Assembly (NCBI GenBank): GCA_016712745.1
Contig: JADJQN010000003.1
Location: 744,001-808,000 of the forward strand
Length of the DNA: 64,000 bases
Direction of reading: 5' to 3'
Source: Sandaracinaceae bacterium
GTDB lineage: Bacteria > Myxococcota_A > Polyangia > Polyangiales > JADJQN01
Shown here one piece after another: positions 53,131 to 62,868 of this stretch. A program made the translations under genes and the position numbers. Under the pieces are notes generated by a model. The model was not told the DNA's origin, searched no databases, and saw only the letters and a program-made list of their open reading frames with translations. Every line of letters begins with the position of its first letter. Position 1 is the stretch's first letter.

Positions 53131-54158
53131 GGCGCCTCCGTCGTGGTCGGAGGCGTCGCCGTCTTCTTCGAGAAAAGATTGCGCAGGTACGAGATCGAGA
53201 GCTCGTGACGACCAAGAATGCCCTTCGGTCGCAAGATCATGAGCAGGATCAACAAGAGCGGATAGAGAATGAGTCGGTACTCTTGCGCGTCGCGCAAAAG
53301 CTCAAGCGCTACTACTACGACCACGGCACCGAGCGCAGCTCCGGAAATGCTGCCGAGGCCACCAACGATGATCATGACGATGACGTCGATGCTCTTGTCG
53401 AACTTGAAATCATCCGGGCGAATAGACGATTGAAGATGCGCGAACAGCCCGCCGGCAACACCCGCGGTCATGGCGCTAATGATGAAAGCCGTAACCTTCA
53501 AACGTGTCGTGGGAATACCCATCGCTTCGGCAGCGAGCTCGTCTTCGCGAATCGCTGAGAGCGCGCGCCCGAAGCGCGAAAACGTAAGGCTTGCGACAAC
53601 CGCGATCACAGCAGCGGCGCAGGCGTAGACCCAGAAAAAGTTCGTATAGGCAGGAAGACCCGCCGGGCGTCCACCGTCGTAACCGGTGGGTCCCCCAAGC
53701 GCCGATGCATTGTTGAAGACGAGGCGAATAATCTCGCCGAAGCCCAACGTTACGATGGCGAGATAGTCGCCACGCAAACGCAGGCTTGGTGCGCCTACCA
53801 ACAGACCGGCAACGCCTGCGACTAGCGCGCCGACACTCAAGCCAGCGATCAAAACGCCACCGTGCGCGACCTCTTCGGGGAGCGAGCTGAGGAAGGCTCC
53901 GGCGTGATCTTCGAGCATGATCACGGTGTAGGCCGTGCCATAGGCGCCGACCGCCATGAAGCCGGCGTGACCGATGCTGAACTGACCGGTGGTGCCGTTG
54001 ATGAGGTTCAGGCCCACCGCGAGAATGATCGAGATGCCGCACAGAATGATGATGCGCATCGCGTACTCGGTGAGCACGCTCTCAAGCAGCGGGCCCACAC
54101 CGGCGAGTACGCCGATGATGAGCACCGCTATGCCAACGCGCTTCGCGAGTGCTGGCAC
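53127..54158 (-). CDS. livM: Branched-chain amino-acid ABC transporter permease LivM
   Basis: This 343-residue permease starts at GTG 54158, overlapping the livH TAG (TAGTG), with AGGAGAAGG upstream. About nine membrane segments are visible. The LivM core has NLINGTTGQFSIGHAGFMAV and LRLRGDYLAIVTLGFGEIIR. The coupling loop EDELAAEAMGIPTTRLK is intact. A longer frame to 54569 mirrors livH and was rejected. Confidence 0.93.
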   Translation of the reverse strand: MPALAKRVGIAVLIIGVLAGVGPLLESVLTEYAMRIIILCGISIILAVGLNLINGTTGQFSIGHAGFMAVGAYGTAYTVIMLEDHAGAFLSSLPEEVAHGGVLIAGLSVGALVAGVAGLLVGAPSLRLRGDYLAIVTLGFGEIIRLVFNNASALGGPTGYDGGRPAGLPAYTNFFWVYACAAAVIAVVASLTFSRFGRALSAIREDELAAEAMGIPTTRLKVTAFIISAMTAGVAGGLFAHLQSSIRPDDFKFDKSIDVIVMIIVGGLGSISGAALGAVVVVVALELLRDAQEYRLILYPLLLILLMILRPKGILGRHELSISYLRNLFSKKTATPPTTTEAP

Positions 54159-55063
54159 TAGACCTTCTCCTGACGCACGACGCCGAGAAGGCCTTGAGGG
54201 CGGAAGAGGAGCACGGCAATCAAGATCACAAAGGTGATCGCGTCGCGGTACTCGCTCGAGAGGTAGCCCGACGTGAACTCCTCGGCGAGGCCGATGACGA
54301 TGCCGCCGATGACCGCGCCCGGAATGTTGCCGATGCCGCCGAGCACTGCAGCGACGAAGGCCTTCAAGCCGATCATCACGCCCATCTGCGGCGAGACGGT
54401 TGTTTGATCGAGGCCGAACAGGATTCCGCCCGCGGCGGCAAGCGCTGAACCGAGCGCGAATGTGCTGCCAATCACGCGATTCACGTTCACGCCCATCAAA
54501 CGCGCGGCGGCCGGATTCACGCTGGTCGCGCGCATCGCTTTGCCGGTCCACGTGCGGAACACGAACCATTGAAGGCCCAACATCAGCGCGATCGACACGC
54601 CGAAGATTACGAGCTTCACATTGGTGACGACCACGCCGCCTACATGAAAGACGGTTTCAGCGACGATGCGCGGAAAGGGTTTGGGTGTCGCGCTGAAAAA
54701 CAAGATGCCAAGGTTCTGCAAAAGCAGAGAGACACCAATCGCAGTGATGAGTGGCGTAAGGCGCGGCGCGTGGCGCACGGGACGATAAGCGAGACGCTCG
54801 ATGGTCACGCCCAGCGCGGCGGCGGCCATCATCGCAAACAACAACACGACCAGTGCGTTCACAAGCGGGAACGGAGTGTCCGGCTGATAACCAAGACCGA
54901 GCGCGCAATACAATCCGGCGTACGCGCCCATCATGAAGACTTCGCTGTGTGCGAAGTTGATAAGGCCAAGCACGCCGTACACCATCGTGTAGCCGAGGGC
55001 GATTAGCGCGTAGACGCTGCCCGATGACAGGCCATAGACGAGATGTTGGAAGAAGACCTGCAT
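54158..55063 (-). CDS. livH: Branched-chain amino-acid ABC transporter permease LivH
   Basis: This 301-residue permease begins MQVFFQHLVYGLSSGSVYAL. It carries the LivH signatures YTMVYGVLGLINFAHSEVFM and GLKAFVAAVLGGIGNIPGAV, with about eight hydrophobic helices. It lies 10 bp after livK and is translationally coupled to livM. Confidence 0.94.
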   Translation of the reverse strand: MQVFFQHLVYGLSSGSVYALIALGYTMVYGVLGLINFAHSEVFMMGAYAGLYCALGLGYQPDTPFPLVNALVVLLFAMMAAAALGVTIERLAYRPVRHAPRLTPLITAIGVSLLLQNLGILFFSATPKPFPRIVAETVFHVGGVVVTNVKLVIFGVSIALMLGLQWFVFRTWTGKAMRATSVNPAAARLMGVNVNRVIGSTFALGSALAAAGGILFGLDQTTVSPQMGVMIGLKAFVAAVLGGIGNIPGAVIGGIVIGLAEEFTSGYLSSEYRDAITFVILIAVLLFRPQGLLGVVRQEKV

Positions 55064-55073
55064 GCGCTCGTGT

Positions 55074-56222
55074 TCAGCGCGGCTCGATCGTCGTTTCGAA
55101 TACGTCGCCGGTCGGACCCACGCGCAAGACCACGGCGGGCTTGATCGGATTGCGATTCGCGTCCATCGAGATCACGCCTGTTACACCTGGGAAATTGCGG
55201 GTCGCGGCGAGCTGGGTGCGAATGGCGGCCGGTGTAATTTCCGGCGCGCGGCGCATCGCATCGAAGAGGATGTTCGCAGCATCGAAGGCCTGCGCAGCGA
55301 GGCTGGTCGGCGCTTGATGATATCGGCGACGGAACTCTTCGATGAAGGCGCGGCCACGGGGCGTGGGGTTATCGGGCGCGAAGTGGTTCGAATAGTACGA
55401 ACCTTCGATGTCGTGACCGCCGATGCTGCGCAGCTGCGGGCTATCCCAACCGTCACCACCGAGCAAGGGAACGTTCAAGCCGAGGCGTCGTGCTTGGCGC
55501 GCGATGTTGCCGACCTCTTGATAGTAACCTGGGACGAAAATCGCTTGCACGTTTGCTGCTTGAATCGCAGTCAGCTGCGCGCCGAAGTCGGTATCGCCCT
55601 GGCTATAGCTTTGCTCGACACCGATGCGTCCACCGGCGTGCGTGAACTCGTTGCGAAAAGACTCGGCAAGGCCCTTCGAATAATCACTGCGCACGTCCGT
55701 AAAGATCGCGACGTTCTGAAGGTGCAACGTCTCGCGTGCGAAGCGAGCCATCGCATAGCCCTGGAAGGGATCGATGAAACAAACACGAAAAACGTTGTCG
55801 CCAATCGCCGTGACCTGCGTGTTGGTGCTCGAGGGCGAGATCATCGGAACACCGCGGCGCTGGGCAATGCGTCCGCCCACCAAGGAGAGGCTGGATGCGA
55901 CTTCGCCCAAAATGGCCACCGCGCCGTTTCGGTCGATCAAACGATTGACTGCGCTGCCCGCTTCCTCGGCTTTGCCCTGGTCGTCGAGGTTTTCAAGACG
56001 CAGGCGGCGGCCCTTGATGCCGCCGGCGGCGTTGGCCGCCTCGAAAGCCATGTCGAAGCCGCGCTTGGACTCCGTGCCGAAGTCGGCTGTGCCGCCCGAC
56101 ATCGAAAGGAAGGAGCCGACGACGATGTCGCCGTTGCTCTTACCCTTGCATCCCACGGCGAAAACGCATGCGAGTACCGATGCAGCCGCGAGAATCAAAG
56201 TCCATCTTGCCCGAACGTGCAT
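55074..56222 (-). CDS. livK: Branched-chain amino-acid-type substrate-binding lipoprotein LivK
   Basis: This 382-residue Leu/Ile/Val-binding-type protein has a lipobox AVGC (Cys25). Its mature part starts IVVGSFLSMSGGTADFGTES and includes GAVAILGEVASS and the SPSSTNTQVTA ligand loop. The substrate cannot be told from sequence; related proteins bind branched-chain amino acids, urea or amides. GGAGG precedes ATG 56222. It heads livK-H-M-G-F, and the promoter must lie in the 94-bp gap to dedA. Confidence 0.93.
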   Translation of the reverse strand: MHVRARWTLILAAASVLACVFAVGCKGKSNGDIVVGSFLSMSGGTADFGTESKRGFDMAFEAANAAGGIKGRRLRLENLDDQGKAEEAGSAVNRLIDRNGAVAILGEVASSLSLVGGRIAQRRGVPMISPSSTNTQVTAIGDNVFRVCFIDPFQGYAMARFARETLHLQNVAIFTDVRSDYSKGLAESFRNEFTHAGGRIGVEQSYSQGDTDFGAQLTAIQAANVQAIFVPGYYQEVGNIARQARRLGLNVPLLGGDGWDSPQLRSIGGHDIEGSYYSNHFAPDNPTPRGRAFIEEFRRRYHQAPTSLAAQAFDAANILFDAMRRAPEITPAAIRTQLAATRNFPGVTGVISMDANRNPIKPAVVLRVGPTGDVFETTIEPR

Positions 56223-56300
56223 GAAACCTCCGAAAACGCCGAAGCCTCACACAAAGGGTCCCTTCGAATCAACCGGGCTTAATGGCCAACGGAGGCCTTC

Positions 56301-56330
56301 ATGCTATACGCGCGGCGTGCAGCTAATTGA
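56301..56330 (+). promoter_or_regulatory. Nine-codon upstream ORF overlapping the dedA start
   Basis: GGAGG (56291-56295), 5 nt, then ATG 56301 opens MLYARRAAN and stops at 56330, across the dedA GTG (56317) in another frame. The ribosome-binding site is the best in the area and belongs to this short frame, not to dedA. TGCTATACG inside it may also be an extended -10 box. Confidence 0.35.
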
Positions 56331-56958
56331 TTGGATTCGGGACCTTCTCAAAAACCCTGGCCATCTCATTGAATGGGGCGGCTACCCGGGGCTTGCGGCG
56401 ATCATCTTCCTTGAAACAGGAGCGATGGTTTTCTTCCTGCCGGGCGATTCGCTGCTCTTTGTAGCGGGCCTCTACGCCGCACAAGGACATCTCAACATCG
56501 GAGTGCTTCTCGCACTGCTCATCCCGATGGCCGTCCTTGGCGACGCGACCTCGTACTACATTGGCAAAAAGACCGGCCCTGCCCTTTTCAAGCGTCCGAA
56601 GTCGTTGCTCTTCCGCCCCGAATACGCGCAGGCAGCCCACGATTTTTACGAGAAGCACGGCGGCATAGCGATCATCATGGCGCGCTTTGCTCCCATCGTG
56701 CGCACCTTCGTGCCGGTCATCGCGGGCGTCGCGCAGATGAAGTACTCGCTCTTCGCGCGCTACAACGTGATCGGCGCAGCGCTGTGGATCACGTCCATGA
56801 CGGTGCTTGGCTACTACCTCGGCCAGATCGAAATGATTCGCGACAACTTGGACAAGGTCCTCGTTATCATCGTGCTGCTCTCGATCCTGCCCGGCATTAT
56901 CGGTGTGCTTCGCGCTCGCTTCGGCAAAAAGAACGAGCCCAGCCCCTCCGCGGAATGA
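56317..56958 (+). CDS. DedA-family membrane protein
   Basis: This 213-residue inner-membrane protein has the DedA motif in FLETGAMVFFLPGDSLLFVA, GDATSYYIGKKTGPALFKRP, and the second re-entrant segment ARFAPIVRTFVPVIAG with its key Arg. DedA proteins are proton-coupled flippases, some for undecaprenyl phosphate. The start is probably GTG 56317: TATACG ends exactly 6 nt upstream, as in leaderless genes, and a nine-codon ORF overlaps it. It is divergent from livK. Confidence 0.92.
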   Translation: MQLIDWIRDLLKNPGHLIEWGGYPGLAAIIFLETGAMVFFLPGDSLLFVAGLYAAQGHLNIGVLLALLIPMAVLGDATSYYIGKKTGPALFKRPKSLLFRPEYAQAAHDFYEKHGGIAIIMARFAPIVRTFVPVIAGVAQMKYSLFARYNVIGAALWITSMTVLGYYLGQIEMIRDNLDKVLVIIVLLSILPGIIGVLRARFGKKNEPSPSAE

Positions 56959-56976
56959 GTACTCGGGGCGCGTTGA

Positions 56977-57645
56977 TCAGAACGCGCCGCCCATGCCCAC
57001 GACCAGACCGTCAAGACGGGCGGTCGGCGCAACCGTAGGAACCAGGGTTACTCGTGACGACGCGCGAACGCTCTCGCGTGGCCGCGAGAGTTCGAAGCCA
57101 AGAATGGCTGCAGCCATGTTCACGCCTGCGCCAAGGATGCAGCCGACCGCGACGAGCGAACCATCGCCGACCCCATCGTTGTAGAGGTCAGCTGCAAAGC
57201 CAATGATGCCGACGCCAACAAACGCGCCGGCGAGATTCGTAAGCAAAGTGGCGAGGTAACTCCCGTCCCTTCCCCCTGCGAGCCAGACAGCGGCGGGGAT
57301 CCCAAACACTCCCATCGCGATGCCGCTTAGCATCACCCCAACACCAGGCCCGCCGATGTGGTTCTGAAGACCCGGGCCCGAGTCGTGATCGTGCGCGGAT
57401 TCATCAGAAAGAGCGAGCACGAGACCTCCAACTCCCAGAGCCATTGCGACGCCAGCTGAACCGGCCCACGCGAGCGATTCGCGAAGGATGTGATTCGCGC
57501 GCGAAGGCTCTTCCGCCGACTCCGACACGCGCAATTGAAAGGAAGGAGGCGGTGGGACCTCGGTCTCCTGCGCTTCAACACGGGACGTGATGTTTAGAAG
57601 AAGCACGATGCTGAGAAATGAAGTGAGAATCGTAGGCATGAGCAT
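56977..57645 (-). CDS. Polytopic membrane protein of unknown function
   Basis: This 222-residue protein has a signal-like N-terminus (MLMPTILTSFLSIVLLLNIT, then VEAQE) and four hydrophobic segments between about residues 55 and 190, rich in Gly/Ala (GSAGVAMALGVGGLVLALSD). A His/Asp cluster (SAHDHDSGP) sits in one loop. Two adjacent ATGs, 57645 and 57639, are possible. No family is recognised. It is convergent with dedA. Confidence 0.7.
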   Translation of the reverse strand: MLMPTILTSFLSIVLLLNITSRVEAQETEVPPPPSFQLRVSESAEEPSRANHILRESLAWAGSAGVAMALGVGGLVLALSDESAHDHDSGPGLQNHIGGPGVGVMLSGIAMGVFGIPAAVWLAGGRDGSYLATLLTNLAGAFVGVGIIGFAADLYNDGVGDGSLVAVGCILGAGVNMAAAILGFELSRPRESVRASSRVTLVPTVAPTARLDGLVVGMGGAF

Positions 57646-57806
57646 CGAGAGTGCAGCTCGCGTGCCACCAACGAAGATGCACGTTTGCACGCATTATCTG
57701 CGCCTCGCGCACGGTCTGTGCAGCGTGAAACACATAGTGTGACTTTGATTCACGCCGCGAGACCGGCCCCCCGCTGAGCGACAGCTTCGTTGCGCACGCC
57801 TGTGTG

Positions 57807-57812
57807 TATGAT
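57807..57812 (+). promoter_or_regulatory. -10-like TATGAT exactly 6 nt before a start codon
   Basis: TATGAT ends 6 nt before ATG 57819, and no Shine-Dalgarno sequence is present. The same arrangement occurs before pabB (TAGTGT) and dedA (TATACG). It predicts a leaderless mRNA starting at the A of ATG. No convincing -35 box was found. Confidence 0.4.
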
Positions 57813-57818
57813 CCCGCG

Positions 57819-58805
57819 ATGCAACGACAAGCGCTAGCGCGCGCGACCTTCGCACTCTTGGTGTGCGCGTTGGGGAGCGCGCGAGTGCGTGCGCAGGAGC
57901 CTGCACCTTCGCCTTTGAGTTGGAACGCGCCGGCGGGCTGCCCGACCAAGGATGATGTGCTGGCTGACGTCGCGCGTTTGATCGGGCGTCCTATCGCCGA
58001 AGCAATGCCAGCGCAGTTTCATGCGGACGTCACCGTCGTGAGCGAAGATGCGCAAACGTTTCGCGCAAGCGTCACCTTTTCTTCGGACGACGAAGTTCGC
58101 GAGGTCCGCGGCGAAAGCTGCACCTCCGTGACCGAGGCGCTCACTGTGATGATCGCCATCTCGATCGATCCGAACGCCGAGCTCGTGATCGGTGAGCCAC
58201 TGCCGTTGGATGTGCGCAATACGGAGCGGATTGCACTCGACCAGCCGCAGGCTGTAGTGAGCCGACCGCCCTATGCGATGCACGACCGCGTGGTTACTCC
58301 GCTCGACATACGTTTGGATCTCAGCACGGGAATCAGTCACGGCATCCTTCCGGGCATCGGGCCTGGGTTTGGCGTCGGCGTGGGATTGCGTTCCTATCTT
58401 TTGGTAGCGCACGCGGCGTTCAATTTTGCGTTGCCGCGAAACGCAGACACAAGCGTTGGCCGCTTCAGCGCGATGCGCGGAGAGCTCGCCGCAGGCGTCA
58501 CCTTTCTCCCGTCGAAAGCCCCGCTCTGGATCGAGCTCTTGGCGGTCTTCGATGTGGCGCGCGTTGAAAGTGAGAGTGTCGGAGTCGAAAACCCTATGCC
58601 TGCATCGGCACTTTGGGTGGGCCTCGGTCTGAGCACACGCTTTCGTTACGAAGTGGGCTCCTACGTCGGCGCGTTTCTCGCGCTGTCGGGCACCGCAGGG
58701 CTAAATCGGCCGCAGTTCGACGTCGGCGGTGTTGGAAGCGTGTGGGAGGCGTCAGCCATTGACGCGCGCGCCGAGCTCGGTCTCTCGCTGCGCTTCGGCA
58801 GTTGA
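57819..58805 (+). CDS. Exported protein with a predicted beta-barrel
   Basis: This 328-residue protein has a signal peptide (residues 1-25, ARVRAQE). The N-terminal domain begins WNAPAGCPTKDDVLADVARL, a short Cys-containing module seen in several envelope proteins of this kind. The C-terminal half (about 165-328) alternates hydrophobic and polar residues (VTPLDIRLDLSTGISHGILP ... AELGLSLRFGS), ending in Phe-Gly-Ser as outer-membrane barrels often do. The role is unknown. Confidence 0.75.
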   Translation: MQRQALARATFALLVCALGSARVRAQEPAPSPLSWNAPAGCPTKDDVLADVARLIGRPIAEAMPAQFHADVTVVSEDAQTFRASVTFSSDDEVREVRGESCTSVTEALTVMIAISIDPNAELVIGEPLPLDVRNTERIALDQPQAVVSRPPYAMHDRVVTPLDIRLDLSTGISHGILPGIGPGFGVGVGLRSYLLVAHAAFNFALPRNADTSVGRFSAMRGELAAGVTFLPSKAPLWIELLAVFDVARVESESVGVENPMPASALWVGLGLSTRFRYEVGSYVGAFLALSGTAGLNRPQFDVGGVGSVWEASAIDARAELGLSLRFGS

Positions 58806-58825
58806 ATCGTACGTTTAAAGAGGAA

Positions 58826-58853
58826 CGGGAGCAGCTCCAAAGAGCCACTCCCG
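58826..58853. terminator. Hairpin between convergent genes
   Basis: CGGGAG and CTCCCG enclose GCTC-CAAA-GAGC with a symmetric CA internal loop. It lies between the ends of the barrel gene (+) and the RRM gene (-). The tail is T-rich only on the minus strand (GTTCCTCTTT), so it serves the RRM gene better. Confidence 0.5.
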
Positions 58854-58883
58854 CTGATTCACTGCGTGCTTGAGCGAAGAGGC

Positions 58884-59270
<387 letters not shown>

Positions 59271-59497
59271 TGCTGCGTCCTTCTATCTTGTCTCGAGCAA
59301 GCCGCGTTTCACCTGAAGCGCTCTTCCCGAGCTCACTTGCGTACTCGAACCCGAACCGGCCCCGCAGACGATCGAACAACGAACGACGAGCGAGAAAAAC
59401 GGAGCGAACCTGAGGACGTGCTCCTTAAGAAAAAGAGCACAGATAATATCCAATGCACTTTTCGATCGTGCAAGGCGGGCCCAAGCTAAGGTGAATC

Positions 59498-60340
59498 ATG
59501 CGAGCGCATAAATTTGGCCGAACCAATGTGGAAGTCCCCGTAATTGGCCAAGGAACTTGGAAGATCGACGGCGGCGAACGCGAGGCTAGTATCCAGGCGT
59601 TGCAGCGCGGCATAGACCTCGGCATGCGGCACGTCGACACGGCTGAATTGTACGGACGCGGTCGTGCGGAAGACGTCGTCGCAGAGGCGATACGCGGTCG
59701 ACGCGACGAAGTCTTTCTCGTTTCCAAAGTAATGCCCGGCAACGCATCGAAGAAGGGCACGATCGCGGCATGTGAACGATCGCTCAGACATTTGCAGACC
59801 GACTTCTTGGATTGCTATCTGCTGCATTGGCCAGGCGAGCACCCGCTCGAAGAAACCATCGCCGCGTTCGATAGCCTGGAGTCGAGTGGAAAGATTCGCG
59901 CGTGGGGCGTGAGCAACTTCGATGTGGACGAGCTCGAGGAAGCCGAGAGCATCGCCGGACCGAATCGAATCGCGTGCAATCAAGTGCTCTATCACCTCGA
60001 AGAGCGCGCAATCGAGGAGCGCGTGCTGCCCTGGTGCGAGGCGCACAATGTCGCGGTGGTTGGCTACTGCCCCTTCGCAGAAGGCACATTCGTCTCCCCA
60101 AAGAGCAATGGGGGCCAGGTGCTTGCCCGCATCGCAACTAAGCATGAAGCGACGACGCGCCAGGTCGCTCTCGCCTACCTGACGCGTACGCCGCATCTCT
60201 TTACGATCCCCAAAAGCTCAAGCGTCCCGCACACCGAAGACAACGCGCGCGCCGGCCGCGTGGAGCTCGATCACAAAGACGAGCTTGCGCTTGATCACGC
60301 CTTTCCAATGCGTAAGCGAAAACTCCTTCCGACCGTATGA
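59498..60340 (+). CDS. Aldo/keto reductase
   Basis: This 280-residue NADPH-dependent oxidoreductase has the catalytic tetrad: Asp and Tyr in HVDTAELYG, Lys in FLVSKVMP and His in LLHWPG. NADPH-binding IPKSSSV is near the C-terminus. AAGGTG precedes ATG 59498. It is divergent from the RRM gene. The substrate cannot be told from sequence. Confidence 0.93.
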   Translation: MRAHKFGRTNVEVPVIGQGTWKIDGGEREASIQALQRGIDLGMRHVDTAELYGRGRAEDVVAEAIRGRRDEVFLVSKVMPGNASKKGTIAACERSLRHLQTDFLDCYLLHWPGEHPLEETIAAFDSLESSGKIRAWGVSNFDVDELEEAESIAGPNRIACNQVLYHLEERAIEERVLPWCEAHNVAVVGYCPFAEGTFVSPKSNGGQVLARIATKHEATTRQVALAYLTRTPHLFTIPKSSSVPHTEDNARAGRVELDHKDELALDHAFPMRKRKLLPTV

Positions 60341-60424
60341 CCGCTTAAGCGTGTGCGCTCCGTACAGAGTTAAGCGGCCGCGCATTTCTGATCGCGCTAG
60401 GTGCTGTCGCCCGGGGGTATCTTC

Positions 60425-62725
60425 ATGCGCGCTCGCAGTTCGTCACTGGCTCTCTCGATCTTCAGCTGTCTTCTGATCGTAGCGTGTAGCCGCTCGCGCA
60501 ATGGAGAGCAGGGCACCGATTGCACGCCGCGCTGTGACGTTGGCTTTACGTGCAAAAGCGGGAGTTGCGTGCCGTTCGGCGTAGACGCTGGCCCCGATTT
60601 CGGTCGCCCGCCACAAGATGATATGGGACCTCCGATCACAGGCATGTGCGGAGCGAGCGGCGTATGTCAGAACGACAGCTTCTGCTCGGGCGGCGAGTGC
60701 ATGCAGTGGGCGCCTGGAAACTTTGACCCCGAGTGCGCACGTGCGGGCCTTTCCGGGTCCATTCAAGCGACAGTTCAATGCCAATGGCTCGCGCCACCGG
60801 CCGATGATGCCGAACCGGGCTATCACAGCGTGATGGCGACGCCGATCGTCGCGAACCTCGGCATCGAGCTAGGTCCGGACATTCCCAAGCGTCCGTCGAT
60901 CATATTCGCGTCCGATCCCGACTATCCCGGTGGCTCGTATAACGAGACTGACGGCTGTCACTCGCGCGCGGTGTTGCGGGTCATCGATGGCGCGACGTGC
61001 GAGCTGCAAGGGAGCGCAACAGCCGAAGAGGATCGCGTGGAGTGGCCTGTGGCGCCTGCGGTTGGTGACCTTGATCTTGACGGCAATCCCGACATCGTCA
61101 CCGCGGCAGCGACCGGCGGACTAATCGCTTTTCGTTGGGACCCGATCGCTCGAAACTTAGTTCGCATGTGGCGGTCGCCCGATACGACGCGCTCTGGTTG
61201 CGTTTGGGGTGCGGTCACACTTGCTGACCTCGACAATGACGCGACGCCTGAGATCATCTTTGACGGCAAAGTGTACGCGGCGGATGGAACCCTGTTGCAG
61301 TCGAACATCCCTGGCTTCGCACATGCTGGCGACGGACATGGAGCCGCGCCTGTGCTCGTGGCTGACGTAGACCTCGACGGAGAGCCAGAGCTCGTGTCCG
61401 GTGAAGGCACGTGGCGGTGGGATACAAGCACGCACAACTTTCTAATGGAGAGTTATGTGCACGTAGGCGCAGGTACCGCTGGCATCGCAGCCGTCGCTGA
61501 CTTCGGCGATTTCCCTGAGTTTGAAGGCGATGCTCCGGGGCGGCCAGAAGTTGTCGTGGTGCACCGCGGGCAAGTCTATTTGCAAACGATTGCTGGCGTG
61601 CGGATTCTCGCATCGCACGGCGCTTCACACATCGGCAACGGCGGTGCGCCGACGATTGCCGATTTCGACGGCGATGGAAAACCGGAGGTGGGCGCTGCGT
61701 TTGGTGATGCGTACACCGTGTGGGATCCGATCGACGATCGATTCTTGTGGAGCGTGCCCTCGCAAGATCGCTCCAGCGGCGTGACGGGATCGAGCGTGTT
61801 CGATTTCAACGCCGACGGAAACGCCGAAGTCGTCTATCACGACGAGTGCTTCTTGCGCGTCTACGACGGGCGAACGGGCGACGTGCTTTTCTCGCAGGCT
61901 TCTTTCACGCCAACTGCTTTCGAGAACCCGGTGATTGCGGACGTGGATGGCGATAGCGCAGCAGAGATTGTCGCGGCGTCGGCTTGGGAATGCATGCCCT
62001 CGTACTGTCCGGCGATCGACCCGGTCTTCAAGGGTATTCGATGCGAGACAGCGGACGATTGCGGAAGCGGCGTGTGCGATTCGGGATACTGCCGGTGCAC
62101 TGAGAGCAGTGAATGCGGCGCCGGTTACTCATGCGGCGCGCCCGATAGCAGTCTTAGCGGCCACGGCAATGTTTGCCACGCAGCCTTTGGCGAGTGTGAA
62201 GGCGGTATTTCGATCTACCGTGACGCACGCGACCGTTGAGCGCCCTCGCGCAGCATTTGGAATCAACATTCCTACAGCGTGACCAACGTGAACGACGACG
62301 GCACGATTCCGCGATCGAGCGAAGTGCGCAACAACTGGCAGGACTCGACCTTGAACAACTTCAGGCAGAACGTTCAAGGTGCCGCGAGCGGAGACATTCC
62401 GGGTGCCGATCTGACGGCACGCGAGCTTACGGCGAACTGCCTCGATGGAGGACGCACGCTCATCAGCGCGAACGTCTGTAACCGCGGCGGCGCGCTTGTC
62501 GATTCAGGAGTTACGATCATCTTCACGCAGATGGGCGACGGCACCGAGCTTTGCCGCTTGGCGACGACTGAGCCAGTACCTGCGGGCGTGTGCACAAACG
62601 TAAGCTGCACCGCGCCGGTTCTCGCCGAGGGTGTATTCGAAGCTATCGTCGATCCCGATGCGGTAATCTTTGAGTGCCAAGAAGCCAACAACGGAGCGAC
62701 CGGCCGGGCCAACTGCCTCAACTGA
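60425..62725 (+). pseudogene. FG-GAP/VCBS-repeat lipoprotein gene with in-frame TGA
   Basis: The frame starts at ATG 60425 (lipobox VAC, Cys21) and runs to TGA 62237-62239. It then continues in the same frame without further stop to 62725. The main part has calcium-binding FG-GAP units: VGDLDLDGNPDIVTA, LADLDNDATPEIIFD and IADFDGDGKPEVGAA. The TGA falls in YRDARDR-stop-APSRSIWNQH, where I recall related proteins having Trp, so TGG to TGA is likely. The last 162 codons contain VTNVNDDG and NNFRQNVQG, normal for this family. Other TGA codons act as stops here, so Trp recoding is unlikely. Confidence 0.8.
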
Positions 62726-62868
62726 TCTGCTTCTGATCTGGTAAAGTTTAGGCCATAGACTTCCGAAATGTCACCGCGGGCGCGGGTGAATAGCGCTTGG
62801 CGCAGCTATTTCGCTTTTGGGAATGAATCCGTGTGAAATTGCTTTCGTCGATTTCAGGGAGGATTTTC

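Noticed and set aside
53127..54569. Long N-terminal extension of LivM
   Set aside because: The extra 137 codons are Arg-rich and mirror livH; GTG 54158 has a proper ribosome-binding site.
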